From the NCBI GenBank assembly GCA_041391925.1, contig JAWKNA010000006.1, forward strand, positions 1 to 64,000: a stretch of DNA of 64,000 bases, given 5' to 3'. The first letter of the stretch is position 1. Every line of letters begins with the position of its first letter. Both the position numbers and the translations under genes were made by a program. This stretch comes from JBPOFM01 sp041391925 (lineage in GTDB: Bacteria; Bacteroidota; Bacteroidia; Flavobacteriales; Flavobacteriaceae). A model generated the notes under the pieces. The model was not told the DNA's origin. It saw only the letters and a program-made list of their open reading frames with translations, and did not search any database. Shown piece after piece: positions 15,530 through 24,018 of this stretch.

Positions 15530-16825
15530 TTGAAAAAAGAACTTTCCTTTAGTAAAAAATTCCTGTTCATATCCCGATGGGGTGAAATTTTAGATATCGC
15601 TTATGCAACTCAAAACGAAGGCAATGATGTAAAGCTTTTCATAGAAGAAAAAAGTTGTAGAGAAATTGGTAATGGATTTGTCAAGAAAGTCAAGGATTGG
15701 AAAAAACATTCCGATTGGGCCGATGTCATCATTTTTGACTATACAGGTTATGGTAAAGATTGTACAGAATTGAGAGATAGCGGAAAAATGGTTTTTGGTG
15801 GCTGCGAATACACAGATCTGCTGGAACTTGATCGTACATTTGGGCAAAATGAACTTAAGAAACATAAAATCAAAACATTGCCCTATAAAGAGTTTTCTAG
15901 CTTTCAGGACGCCATTGTCTATGTGCAGAATAATCCAGATGCCTATGTTGTTAAGCCTTCAGGTGAGACACAGGAGTTAAAGCAATTATTGTTTGTGGGT
16001 AGTGATGACGAAGGTTTGGATGTCATTCGTGTTTTAAAAGCCTATGATAAATCTTGGGGAAGTGATTTTGGTAATTTTCAGCTCCAGAAAAAAGTCAAAG
16101 GGGTGGAAATATCAGTTGCCGCTTTTTTTAATGGGAAGGAATTCCTGAGACCTCTCAACATCACTTTTGAACATAAAAAATTATTCCCAAAAGAGCTTGG
16201 AGTGTCTACGGGAGAAATGGGCTCTAGTATGTTTTGGGCCAATGACTCTCCTATTTTTGATGCTACTCTGAAAAAATTTGAGTCCACACTAACCAAACAG
16301 AAGTTCATTGGACATATAGATATCAATTGTATCGTAAATGGCAATGGCATCTACCCATTAGAATTCACATCTCGTTTTGGGTTTCCTCAGATATTCATTC
16401 AGCGTGCTGGCATTAATGAGCCAATTGGGCAAGTTTTATATAAGATTGCTCAAGGAAAATCATTTAAAATCAACACAAAAAAAGGATTTCAAGTGGGTGC
16501 ATTTATTGTGGTACCCCCTTTTCCTTACGATGACAAGAAAACTTTTGAGCTCTTCTCTAAAGATGCAGTAGTTGTTTTTAGAAAAGATTTAAAGGATGGC
16601 ATACATCCAATGCACCTTAAAAAAGTCAATGACGAATGGCTCATCACCGGAAACACCGGAATTGCCTTATTGGTCACAGGAACCGGTTTGACCATGAAAG
16701 ATGCACAAAAAATGATGAATAATCGTATTGCAGCTATTATAGTTAACAATGGTTATTACAGGACAGATATCGGTGATCGATGGTTTGAGGATTCTGATAA
16801 GCTTTTTTCTTGGGGTCTATTATAA
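15530..16825 (+). CDS. PurD-like ATP-grasp ligase
   Basis: A 431-aa protein with the fold of phosphoribosylamine-glycine ligase (GARS, PurD): an N-terminal alpha/beta domain, ATP-grasp (VVKPSGETQE as the first ATP-binding Lys; FQLQKKVKGVEISVAAFFNG; the metal-binding DINCIV...LEFTSRFGFP), then a C-terminal domain with GTGLTMKDAQKMM. GARS-specific motifs (KADGLAAGKGV, GFGDPE) are replaced, so it is probably not the purine enzyme but a paralogue joining another carboxylate and amine. Translation must start at TTG (15530-15532): an in-frame stop lies at 15512 and the first internal Met is about 90 codons in. It is followed 21 bp later by a GNAT gene, a likely operon partner. Confidence 0.82.
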   Translation: MKKELSFSKKFLFISRWGEILDIAYATQNEGNDVKLFIEEKSCREIGNGFVKKVKDWKKHSDWADVIIFDYTGYGKDCTELRDSGKMVFGGCEYTDLLELDRTFGQNELKKHKIKTLPYKEFSSFQDAIVYVQNNPDAYVVKPSGETQELKQLLFVGSDDEGLDVIRVLKAYDKSWGSDFGNFQLQKKVKGVEISVAAFFNGKEFLRPLNITFEHKKLFPKELGVSTGEMGSSMFWANDSPIFDATLKKFESTLTKQKFIGHIDINCIVNGNGIYPLEFTSRFGFPQIFIQRAGINEPIGQVLYKIAQGKSFKINTKKGFQVGAFIVVPPFPYDDKKTFELFSKDAVVVFRKDLKDGIHPMHLKKVNDEWLITGNTGIALLVTGTGLTMKDAQKMMNNRIAAIIVNNGYYRTDIGDRWFEDSDKLFSWGLL

Positions 16826-16846
16826 TTCACAAAAGGTAAGTTAAAT

Positions 16847-17302
16847 ATGAATTACACCTTTAAAAAATTGGTTTCAAACCAACAGTTTTTTTTTGACATT
16901 CTTCCTGAAGATTGGCAAAACGAAATCGTTCCGTATTGGGAAGATTATAAAGATCACTCTAGCATATATGTCATTTCAGAAAACGAAGAAGTCATTGGAG
17001 GTGGCATCATTTTTTCAATCTGCCCACCAGATTTGGCATATTACAAAAAAGAAGCTCAGCAATGGTTTGATGAAGGTTATCTCTACTTAGGCTTTATATG
17101 GATAGCTGAGATCAGGCGTAACAAAAGCCTAGGTTCATTCTGGCTCAATGAACTTAAAAAAATGAATCCAAAACAAAAGTATTGGCTTTTGATTGAAGAG
17201 GAGCATTTGCATCGATTTTATCAAAAAAATGGATTCATCTTAAACAAGTCCATTGGCCATAACCATCAACTGGAATGGTTATATGTCTATAGACCTCTTT
17301 GA
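16847..17302 (+). CDS. GNAT family N-acetyltransferase
   Basis: A 151-aa acetyl-CoA-dependent acyltransferase-like protein. The GNAT core is seen in YVISENEEVIGGGIIF (beta 2-3), YLGFIWIAEIRRNKSLGSFW (beta 4 with the acetyl-CoA pyrophosphate loop, here RRNKSLG replacing the usual R/Q-x-x-G-x-G/A), and a C-terminal LHRFYQKNGF motif typical of the family. It lies 21 bp after the PurD-like ligase on the same strand, so it may acetylate the ligase product or its substrate (inference). Confidence 0.82.
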   Translation: MNYTFKKLVSNQQFFFDILPEDWQNEIVPYWEDYKDHSSIYVISENEEVIGGGIIFSICPPDLAYYKKEAQQWFDEGYLYLGFIWIAEIRRNKSLGSFWLNELKKMNPKQKYWLLIEEEHLHRFYQKNGFILNKSIGHNHQLEWLYVYRPL

Positions 17303-17344
17303 GCATAGAAATCAACATTTTAGCCAAATAGTTTATTTGAATTC

Positions 17345-17374
17345 TTTGATATATTGATTACTTTTTTACATTTG
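17345..17374 (+). promoter_or_regulatory. Complete flavobacterial promoter of the haloperoxidase-like gene
   Basis: TTTG (17345-17348) as the -33 element, an 18-bp spacer, and TACATTTG (17367-17374) as the -7 element match the Bacteroidota consensus TTTG-N17-23-TAnnTTTG. The predicted transcript start near 17380 leaves a leader of about 20 nt before the ATG at 17402. Confidence 0.8.
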
Positions 17375-17401
17375 TTCTACTAATCTAAATTTCAATCCCA
17401 G

Positions 17402-19603
17402 ATGAAAAAAATTACTTTGCTTCTCTTTTCCCTACTGTTTTCAATAAGTTTCAATATATCAGCCCAACACTCTGCCGCACGAGATTGGAACGAACAATTA
17501 TTGGAAGCAATCAGACATGATCTTTCAAGACCAACTGTCCATGCTCGAAACTTGTTTCATAGTTCAGTTGTTATGTATGATTCCTGGGCAATTTTTGACC
17601 CACAAGCTGAAACTGTTTTTTTGGGAAAAACATTTGGTGGATTCAATTGTCCGTTTAGTGGAATTGCAACTCCAACAGATGTAGATGCCGCAAGAAAGGA
17701 AATCATGAGTTATGCACTATACCGATTGCTTACGCATCGTTTTGCAACATCTCCAGGTGGTCAGACAACGTTGAGTTATTTTGAGGACCTACTAACCTCT
17801 TATGGATATGATAAAAATTTTACTTCTACAGATTATAGCACTGGTAGCTACGCCGCATTGGGTAATTATTTGGGTGCACAAATGATAGCTTTTGGTTTGC
17901 AGGATAATTCCAATGAACAAAATGGTTACGCCAATGAATTTTATACACCTTCCAATGAACCAATGATCATGCAATCAGGTTATTATACAGACACCTATGA
18001 TTTGGCAGATCCCAATCGTTGGCAACCGTTGGCTTTTGACACTTTCGTGGATCAAAGTGGCAATGTGTTTCCTGCCAGCACACCACCATTTTTGAGTGCT
18101 GAATGGGGAGAAGTTACACCGTTCTCTCTAAAAAATGAGGATTTAGAAATTCTGAATGAAAATTTTGACTGTTATGTGTACAATGACCCAGGACCTCCAG
18201 CTTACATACAAAATTCGAATGAAGATGGAATTGATGACCCTTATAAATGGTATTATACTTTAGTGGCTTCATGGTCTTCGCATTTAGATCCAGATGACCC
18301 AACCGTTATTGACATCTCACCTGCCTCATTGGGCAATATTGATTTTAACACGTTGCCACAAACTTTTGAAGAATATAAAGCTTTTTACGATTATATGGAA
18401 GGCGGCGATCCTGGGACAGGAAGACCTCTGAATCCTGTTACCAACTTGCCATATACGCCTCAACTTGTCAAAAGAGGCGATTATGCGAGAATCCTAGCGG
18501 AATTTTGGGCGGATGGTCCTCAATCAGAAACTCCTCCGGGACATTGGTTTACTATTTTAAACTATGTTAGCGACCATCCATTATTTGAAAAACGTTTTGG
18601 TGGACAAGGACCAATCTTGAGTGATTTGGAATGGGATGTAAAATGTTATTTAGCCCTTGGTGGAGCTATGCACGATTTGGCCATAAACCTATGGGGTGTT
18701 AAGGGATATTATGATACTGTGAGACCTGTATCGGCTATCAGATATATGGCAAGTAAAGGACAGAGTTCCAATGCTTCACTTCCGAGTTACGACCCACATG
18801 GTTTACCATTGATTCCTGGGCGATTTGAACTCATTGAAAGTGGAGACCCACTTGCAGGGACAAATGATGAAAATGTTGGAAAAATGAAGATTTATGCTTG
18901 GAAAGGTCCAGATTACATCAATGATCCAGCAACAGATACAGCGCACGTAGGTTGGATTTTAGGAACACGTTGGTGGCCCTACCAACGACCCACTTTTGTA
19001 TCACCACCTTTCGCGGGATATTTATCTGGACATTCGGGTTTTTCAAGGGCTGCAGCCGAAATGATGGGCTTAATGACCGGAAGCCCCTATTTTCCAGGTG
19101 GAATGGGTGTATTTGATGCTGACCAAAATGAATTTTTAGTTTTTGAGGAAGGTCCAACTCAGGATATCGAATTGCAATGGGCAACATACACTGATGCTTC
19201 AGATCAGTGCAGTCTATCTCGTATTTGGGGAGGCATCCATCCACCAATCGACGATATAAGAGGAAGAATCATTGGATATAAAGTTGGTCATGATGCTTAC
19301 GCTCATGCACTGGACTATTTCAATGGCACCTTAAGTACTAACACTCCTGATGAAAGTATTGCAGCAACAAGATTGTATCCAGTACCTTTCAATGATATTT
19401 TAAACGTCAATTCTAGCTACAATGGCCAAATGGCAGTGAATATATTTTCGATTGACGGGAAGGAAGTCTATCATCAAGATATCGACAAGCAAGCCACTAC
19501 TGTTACGATAGATACAAAATCATTGCCAACAGGTTTCTATTTTGTAAAATTATTAGATAATAATGACAATTTGATTTCGGTAAAAAAAGTCATCAAAAAC
19601 TAA
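17402..19603 (+). CDS. Vanadium-haloperoxidase/PAP2-type secreted protein with T9SS domain
   Basis: A 733-aa exported protein (signal peptide ending NISA, then Gln). The acid-phosphatase/vanadium-haloperoxidase active site is complete. Motif 1, K-x6-RP (KGYYDTVRP), is near residue 437; motif 2, SGH (YLSGHSGF), near 541; and motif 3, SRxxxxxH (LSRIWGGIH), near 608. Such enzymes oxidise halides with hydrogen peroxide or act as phosphatases, and the sequence alone does not decide. The C-terminal 80 residues are a T9SS type A sorting domain (LYPVPFNDILNV...GFYFVKL...VIKN), so the protein is secreted or surface-attached through type IX secretion. A complete promoter precedes it. Confidence 0.92.
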   Translation: MKKITLLLFSLLFSISFNISAQHSAARDWNEQLLEAIRHDLSRPTVHARNLFHSSVVMYDSWAIFDPQAETVFLGKTFGGFNCPFSGIATPTDVDAARKEIMSYALYRLLTHRFATSPGGQTTLSYFEDLLTSYGYDKNFTSTDYSTGSYAALGNYLGAQMIAFGLQDNSNEQNGYANEFYTPSNEPMIMQSGYYTDTYDLADPNRWQPLAFDTFVDQSGNVFPASTPPFLSAEWGEVTPFSLKNEDLEILNENFDCYVYNDPGPPAYIQNSNEDGIDDPYKWYYTLVASWSSHLDPDDPTVIDISPASLGNIDFNTLPQTFEEYKAFYDYMEGGDPGTGRPLNPVTNLPYTPQLVKRGDYARILAEFWADGPQSETPPGHWFTILNYVSDHPLFEKRFGGQGPILSDLEWDVKCYLALGGAMHDLAINLWGVKGYYDTVRPVSAIRYMASKGQSSNASLPSYDPHGLPLIPGRFELIESGDPLAGTNDENVGKMKIYAWKGPDYINDPATDTAHVGWILGTRWWPYQRPTFVSPPFAGYLSGHSGFSRAAAEMMGLMTGSPYFPGGMGVFDADQNEFLVFEEGPTQDIELQWATYTDASDQCSLSRIWGGIHPPIDDIRGRIIGYKVGHDAYAHALDYFNGTLSTNTPDESIAATRLYPVPFNDILNVNSSYNGQMAVNIFSIDGKEVYHQDIDKQATTVTIDTKSLPTGFYFVKLLDNNDNLISVKKVIKN

Positions 19604-19616
19604 ACTTTTCCAACTA

Positions 19617-19653
19617 CATGAGGTATTTTTGCAGTCAGAAAAAATACCTCATG
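19617..19653 (+). promoter_or_regulatory. Perfect 14-bp inverted repeat enclosing both possible starts of the DUF3817 gene
   Basis: catgaggtattttt (19617-19630) is exactly repeated in reverse complement at 19640-19653, with a 9-nt loop. The left arm contains the ATG at 19618, and the right arm ends on the ATG at 19651. The left arm also holds TATTTTTG (19624-19631), a -7-like element whose transcript would start in or just after the loop and skip the left arm. Read-through RNA from the upstream gene would instead fold and hide the start. Confidence 0.6.
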
Positions 19654-19941
19654 TTTTCACTTGTCACTATTTTCAGAATCATTGCCTTTCTCGAAGGAGT
19701 TTCCTATATTTTACTATTGGGAATTGCAGTTCCCATCAAATATGTTTTTGAAAATCCAGCTTATGTAAAACTATTGGGAATGCCTCATGGCTTGTTGTTC
19801 ATCGCTTATCTTATTTTGGCTATCATAATTGGCTCCAACTTAAAATGGACTAACAAAATGCTCTTTCAAGTGCTTTTAGCTTCCATCATTCCCTTTGGGA
19901 CATTTTTCATAGATAGAAGATATTTTAAAACTGCTGCTTAA
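19651..19941 (+). CDS. DUF3817 integral membrane protein
   Basis: A 96-aa inner-membrane protein of the DUF3817 family with three hydrophobic helices. The family signature RIIAFLEGVSYILLLGIAVPIKY lies near the N-terminus, followed by GMPHGLLFIAYLI and a terminal GTFFIDRRYF. The function is unknown. I prefer ATG 19651 because family members begin a few residues before the FR..A..EG motif. An in-frame ATG at 19618 would add 11 residues. Its stop overlaps the start of the MscS gene (TAATG), so the two are probably co-translated. Confidence 0.85.
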   Translation: MFSLVTIFRIIAFLEGVSYILLLGIAVPIKYVFENPAYVKLLGMPHGLLFIAYLILAIIIGSNLKWTNKMLFQVLLASIIPFGTFFIDRRYFKTAA

Positions 19942-21188
19942 TGCAAGATTACGGACATTACTTTTGTGATTATTTTTTTGATTTGGGTTTTTCTGAACAC
20001 ATGGTCACATTTTTGAATATGTCAACGATGTTGGTCATTTTATGTTTAGTTATCTTCATTTCTGATTTTATTGCAAGAAAAATATTGGTTCAAGCTTTCT
20101 CTAATTTTGCCAAGCGTTCCAAGACCAATTTTGATGATTTGCTGGTAAGCCATAAAGCTCCTCGCAACATTGCACATTTGGTGCCACTTTTTTTGACCAT
20201 TGAATTGTTTCCGACTGTTTTCTATGATTATCCAGAATTTGAACGATTCATTCTTGTCATCTTAAAAGTTTATGGTGTTTTATTGAGCATTTGGATATTG
20301 AGAAGTGTTTTAAGAGCATTGGAATCCTATTTTAAAACACTACCAAGACTTCGTGACAAGCCTATCGACAGCTACATTCAAGTTGTGATGCTATTTGTTT
20401 GGATAACCGGTTTTGGGTTGTGCTTTGTGGTCTTGACTGGTGTACCTCTATGGACATTTTTCACAACGCTTGGAGCTGCCTCTGCCATTCTATTATTGAT
20501 TTTCAAAGATACCATCTTAGGTCTTGTAGCGAGTATTCAGGTATCTATAAACGATTCGGTGCGGATTGGGGATTGGATTACCATGGATAAATATGGAGCA
20601 GATGGTGATGTGATAGAAATCAATCTTGCAACCGTACAAGTTCAGAATTTTGATATGACCATAACGCATATCCCAACTTATGCCCTACTTTCAGATTCCT
20701 TCAAAAATTGGCGAGGGATGCAAAATTCTGGCGGAAGACGTATCAAACGATCTATCTTGATTAAAGCTAAAAGTATTCATTATCTATCAGATGAAAGTGT
20801 GGAAAAATTGAAAAAAATTCAATCCATCAAGGAGTATTTGACCACACGTCAACATGATATTGATTCCTACAACGTAGCCAATAATATTGATAAATCGGTG
20901 TTGGTCAATGGTCGTAACTTAACCAACCTGGGTGTGTTTAGAAAATATATCCAAACCTATGTGCAAAATCATTCGGGTATCAATAAAGATATGTTTATAA
21001 TGGTGCGACAGTTGGCTCCAACATCACAGGGCATCCCTTTGGAAATATATGCATTTAGTAGTGATAAGCGTTGGGAAAACTATGAATATATCATGTCTGA
21101 TATATTTGACCATGTATTAGCCGCTGTACCATATTTTGAATTGGAAGTGTTTGAATTATCACCTGCAGTCCTTACTTCCGAAGCATAA
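19941..21188 (+). CDS. Mechanosensitive channel, YbdG-like MscS family
   Basis: A 415-aa inner-membrane channel with the same length and layout as E. coli YbdG (MscM). About five transmembrane segments precede the MscS pore helix and beta domain (FFTTLGAASAILLLIFKDTILGLVA; then IQVSINDSVRIGDWITM and DGDVIEINLATVQVQNFDMT). A cytoplasmic C-terminal domain follows. It would open under membrane tension and release solutes on hypo-osmotic shock. It is cotranscribed with the DUF3817 gene (one-base overlap). A second MscS-family gene lies at 26347-27240. Confidence 0.93.
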   Translation: MQDYGHYFCDYFFDLGFSEHMVTFLNMSTMLVILCLVIFISDFIARKILVQAFSNFAKRSKTNFDDLLVSHKAPRNIAHLVPLFLTIELFPTVFYDYPEFERFILVILKVYGVLLSIWILRSVLRALESYFKTLPRLRDKPIDSYIQVVMLFVWITGFGLCFVVLTGVPLWTFFTTLGAASAILLLIFKDTILGLVASIQVSINDSVRIGDWITMDKYGADGDVIEINLATVQVQNFDMTITHIPTYALLSDSFKNWRGMQNSGGRRIKRSILIKAKSIHYLSDESVEKLKKIQSIKEYLTTRQHDIDSYNVANNIDKSVLVNGRNLTNLGVFRKYIQTYVQNHSGINKDMFIMVRQLAPTSQGIPLEIYAFSSDKRWENYEYIMSDIFDHVLAAVPYFELEVFELSPAVLTSEA

Positions 21189-21242
21189 AAAATCCGTTCA
21201 AAAATCTTGAAGTTTCAATTTTCTCAAACGGATATTTATTTT
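21189..21242. terminator. Imperfect bidirectional terminator
   Basis: aatccgtt (about 21191-21198) pairs with aacggat (about 21227-21233), with A-rich and T-rich flanks and a partly paired interior. It lies between the convergent MscS and OmpA-family genes. Confidence 0.5.
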
Positions 21243-21255
21243 TAAAATTTTCTAT

Positions 21256-21951
21256 TTAATTTTTTGTTTCCTCCATGGCTTCTTTCTTAAGCTCTTCGCT
21301 TGCAACTATTGCCAACTCCACTCTCCTATTTTTTGCTCTTCCTTCCACAGTGCTGTTGTCATATTTAGGCTGTGTCTCACCATACCAATTTGTGGTAAAT
21401 CTTCCAGAAGAGACTCCTTTTCCGGATAAATAAGAAGTGACTGATTGTGCTCGCTGTTTGGATAATGTCATATTATAATCATCGGCTCCTGTATTGTCTG
21501 TATGGCCTTCAACTAAAATATTGGTATCTGGATATTCTTTAAAAATACCAGCCAACTTATCCAAAGTTGCAGCTGACTTCGAATTAATATTATACTTATT
21601 GGTATCAAAATAAACACCGCTGCTTTCATCGAACACGACGTTGATGCCTTCTCCCACACGTGTCACTTCTGCTCCAGGAATTTCTTGTTCAATTTTTTCG
21701 GCCTGTCTGTCCATACGGTCACCAATATAACCTCCTGCAACACCACCAACTACGGCACCAATAATGGCACCTAGTGCTGTATTGTTTTTATTTCCAACAT
21801 TGTTACCGATAACGCCGCCTATCACAGCTCCACTTGTGGCTCCAATGACAGCTCCTTTTTGTTTATTGTTGGCATTTTTAGTGGCTTCACATCCAAAAAA
21901 AAGTGTAGCGCTAAAAAATAATGCGAAAATCGTTTTGATATATGTATTCAT
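21256..21951 (-). CDS. OmpA family lipoprotein with glycine-zipper, YiaD-like
   Basis: A 231-aa outer-membrane lipoprotein. A signal peptide with lipobox (LFFGC, Cys21) is followed by a glycine-zipper segment (about residues 33-78, repeated GAVIG/GAIIG) able to insert in membrane. The OmpA-like peptidoglycan-binding domain is at about 105-215 (VYFDTNKYNINSKS, ILVEGHTDNTGADDYN, SKQRAQSV, RAKNRRVELAI). The layout matches E. coli YiaD. It lies 11 bp downstream of the lipocalin-like lipoprotein gene on the same strand and forms an operon with it. Confidence 0.93.
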   Translation of the reverse strand: MNTYIKTIFALFFSATLFFGCEATKNANNKQKGAVIGATSGAVIGGVIGNNVGNKNNTALGAIIGAVVGGVAGGYIGDRMDRQAEKIEQEIPGAEVTRVGEGINVVFDESSGVYFDTNKYNINSKSAATLDKLAGIFKEYPDTNILVEGHTDNTGADDYNMTLSKQRAQSVTSYLSGKGVSSGRFTTNWYGETQPKYDNSTVEGRAKNRRVELAIVASEELKKEAMEETKN

Positions 21952-21962
21952 GATTTTAAAAT

Positions 21963-22445
21963 TTATTGGGTTAATCTTGAAAAGTTTAAATTGATCTTAA
22001 ATGGTTTTCCTTCAAAATTTACGGTTTGGGTCAGTTTCATGCTATTGTCATCCAAATAATTGAGCATCATCCTAAACCCGGTATTTTTTTGGATATCGTT
22101 CTTTTTTTCATCCGTAAATTTCATGGTGAAATCGTAATTGCCAGTATTCTTGCCTATTTCATTTGAAGACCAACGAATATTCCTAACTCCTGTTGGACAA
22201 TTGGCGTTGATGATATCATAAGTTCCTGTGCTATTGTTGGAACGAAAAAACCATTGACTGCCTTCAAAACAGGAAGCTGTGGTGTCTTCAAAAAGGGTTG
22301 CGTTAAAAGTCCCAGGCGAGTCATAGGTAACTTTGGTCAGTGTCCAAGTACCATCAATCGTTTTTCTTGCCGTCTTTTCTTGTTTTGATAATGAACAAGA
22401 GGTTAGTAAAAGAGCAACAATACATAATGACGCTATTTTTTTCAT
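21963..22445 (-). CDS. Lipocalin-like lipoprotein
   Basis: A 160-aa lipoprotein (lipobox LLLTSC, Cys16). After the signal the sequence IDGTWTLTKVTYD is the typical first strand of the lipocalin-like families common in Bacteroidota. A beta-rich body follows with two Cys (CFEG, NCPTG) that may form a disulfide, then a final LTQTVNFEGKPFKINLNF strand. The ligand is unknown. It precedes the OmpA-family lipoprotein gene by 11 bp, suggesting joint envelope function. Confidence 0.8.
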   Translation of the reverse strand: MKKIASLCIVALLLTSCSLSKQEKTARKTIDGTWTLTKVTYDSPGTFNATLFEDTTASCFEGSQWFFRSNNSTGTYDIINANCPTGVRNIRWSSNEIGKNTGNYDFTMKFTDEKKNDIQKNTGFRMMLNYLDDNSMKLTQTVNFEGKPFKINLNFSRLTQ

Positions 22446-22550
22446 AATGTTGTGGTTTGTTGTTATTATCTAAATTAACATGATTTATATAAAATAATGA
22501 CAAAAAAGCACAACCTTATGCCTCAATTACAGCAATTGTTAACACAAATG

Positions 22551-22940
22551 CTATTTTCCCAATCTGTCTTTAACAAATTCTATTTGATTTTTTCCATGTG
22601 GTTTTGGCTTTCCATCTTCATCCAAATTGACCATGATTATATTTTCTACGGTTAGGATGGTCTCCCTAGTCATCTTGTTTCTTGCTTCACATTTTAAAGT
22701 GATGGAAGAGCTTCCAAATTTTACAACATCCATACCTATTTCGATAATATCACCCTGTTTTGCAGAGCTCATAAAATTAATTTCAGAAATGTATTTAGTG
22801 ACAATTTTCGGATTTTCAAGCTGTATTATGGTGTATAAGGCAGCTTCTTCATCTATCCAAGCCAAAAGTTGTCCTCCAAACAAAGTCCCGTTTGGATTCA
22901 AATCTTCAGGTTTAACCCATTTTCTTGTGTGGAATCTCAT
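22551..22940 (-). CDS. Acyl-CoA thioesterase, hotdog fold
   Basis: A 129-aa cytosolic thioesterase of the YciA/BACH type that hydrolyses acyl-CoA. The hotdog helix with the catalytic Asp is seen in NPNGTLFGGQLLAWIDEEAA, and the following strand INFMSSAKQGDIIEI is typical. It works as a hexamer in known members. It lies 14 bp downstream of the DUF72 gene on the same strand, so the two are probably cotranscribed. Confidence 0.9.
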   Translation of the reverse strand: MRFHTRKWVKPEDLNPNGTLFGGQLLAWIDEEAALYTIIQLENPKIVTKYISEINFMSSAKQGDIIEIGMDVVKFGSSSITLKCEARNKMTRETILTVENIIMVNLDEDGKPKPHGKNQIEFVKDRLGK

Positions 22941-22954
22941 TATATGTAATGTGT

Positions 22955-23842
22955 TTAAAATAATTTTGGATTGCTGCCGCCATTGGGAATTGTCAAATCA
23001 CTCCCCAACTCTTCATTCAATTTTTTTATGAAATATGCTGACAGTAATGGTGATTCTTTTTCAATATTCTGATGGATGAAGAAATCTATTTCATTGATGC
23101 CCACATCCTGCCACTTTTTTAATCGTTCTACCCATGCATCCAAACGTGAATAATCACTTTCATGATTGGCCCCAACATAACGGACAAATGCTGTTCCATT
23201 AGTCAGTCGCATGTGCATCAAATCACGTCTTCCAGCGGTATCGACAATGACATTTGAAATATTGTTTTCCTCTAAAAGTTGGTAAAGATTTTCAGCCACT
23301 TTTTGATTATTGTACCAATCGGTATGACGAAATTCAATAGCCAAGGCAATTTCTTTTGGCCAACTTTCCACAAAGTCCACAACCTTATTATAATCCTTTG
23401 GGGCAAAATTATTGTGCATCTGAAGGAAAATGGTGCCCAATTTCTCTTTAAGATTGGATGCATTGTTAAGGTAATTATTGACCACATCGTCCACACCATT
23501 CAACCGTTTCCAATGGCTTATTTCCTGATTGAGTTTTGGAAAAAACTTAAATCCATCCGGAGTTTTATCATACCAACCAGAAAACGTATCAGGGGGAAAA
23601 ATCCGATAGAACGTGGCGTTCAACTCTATGGAATTGAATTGCCGAGAATAATACTCCAATTCATCTTTGGTGCCTTTAGGATAAAAGCCCTTTAAATCGG
23701 CCTTGTTCCATTTGGCACAGCCAACATAGATAGCAGGCTTGGATTTGCCTTTGCTTTTCTTGAGAACCTTTAAAGTATCTGGATGGTCTTTTGGTATCGC
23801 AAAATCAATTGCTTCTGGATTGTCAACACTTCCGAATTTCAT
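22955..23842 (-). CDS. DUF72 (YecE-like) TIM-barrel protein
   Basis: A 295-aa cytosolic protein of the DUF72/YecE family, a TIM barrel whose biochemical role is unknown. Signature segments are IYVGCAKWNKADLKGFYPKG, YYSRQFNSIELNATFYR, FFPKLNQEISHWKRL and VDTAGRRDLMHMR. A -7-like element precedes the ATG, and the acyl-CoA thioesterase gene follows after 14 bp. Confidence 0.9.
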   Translation of the reverse strand: MKFGSVDNPEAIDFAIPKDHPDTLKVLKKSKGKSKPAIYVGCAKWNKADLKGFYPKGTKDELEYYSRQFNSIELNATFYRIFPPDTFSGWYDKTPDGFKFFPKLNQEISHWKRLNGVDDVVNNYLNNASNLKEKLGTIFLQMHNNFAPKDYNKVVDFVESWPKEIALAIEFRHTDWYNNQKVAENLYQLLEENNISNVIVDTAGRRDLMHMRLTNGTAFVRYVGANHESDYSRLDAWVERLKKWQDVGINEIDFFIHQNIEKESPLLSAYFIKKLNEELGSDLTIPNGGSNPKLF

Positions 23843-23858
23843 GTCTATATGTTTTTAC

Positions 23859-23866
23859 CAAAGATA
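23859..23866 (-). promoter_or_regulatory. -7 element of the DUF72-thioesterase operon
   Basis: Minus-strand TATCTTTG matches TAnnTTTG, placed 17 bp before the ATG at 23842. No clear -33 TTTG was found at the expected distance. Confidence 0.45.
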
Positions 23867-24018
23867 CTTTAATCAACTTACATTTAAAATTCATTTACAT
23901 AGCAAAACTCAATAATCTGATGGCTTTAAGCTATTTTGTTAATAAACCCGTTAACAACAATTGTATGGCAATTCCTATAAAACTTTCAATAGTTTTAAAT
24001 TTAAAAAAACTTAACGCC

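Noticed and set aside
17402..17470. Calling the PAP2 protein a definite haloperoxidase
   Set aside because: The shared active-site motifs do not separate halide oxidation from acid phosphatase activity.
23791..24018. N-terminal extension of the 137-aa conserved protein
   Set aside because: The extension overlaps the start and promoter of the divergent DUF72 gene and lacks resemblance to the family.
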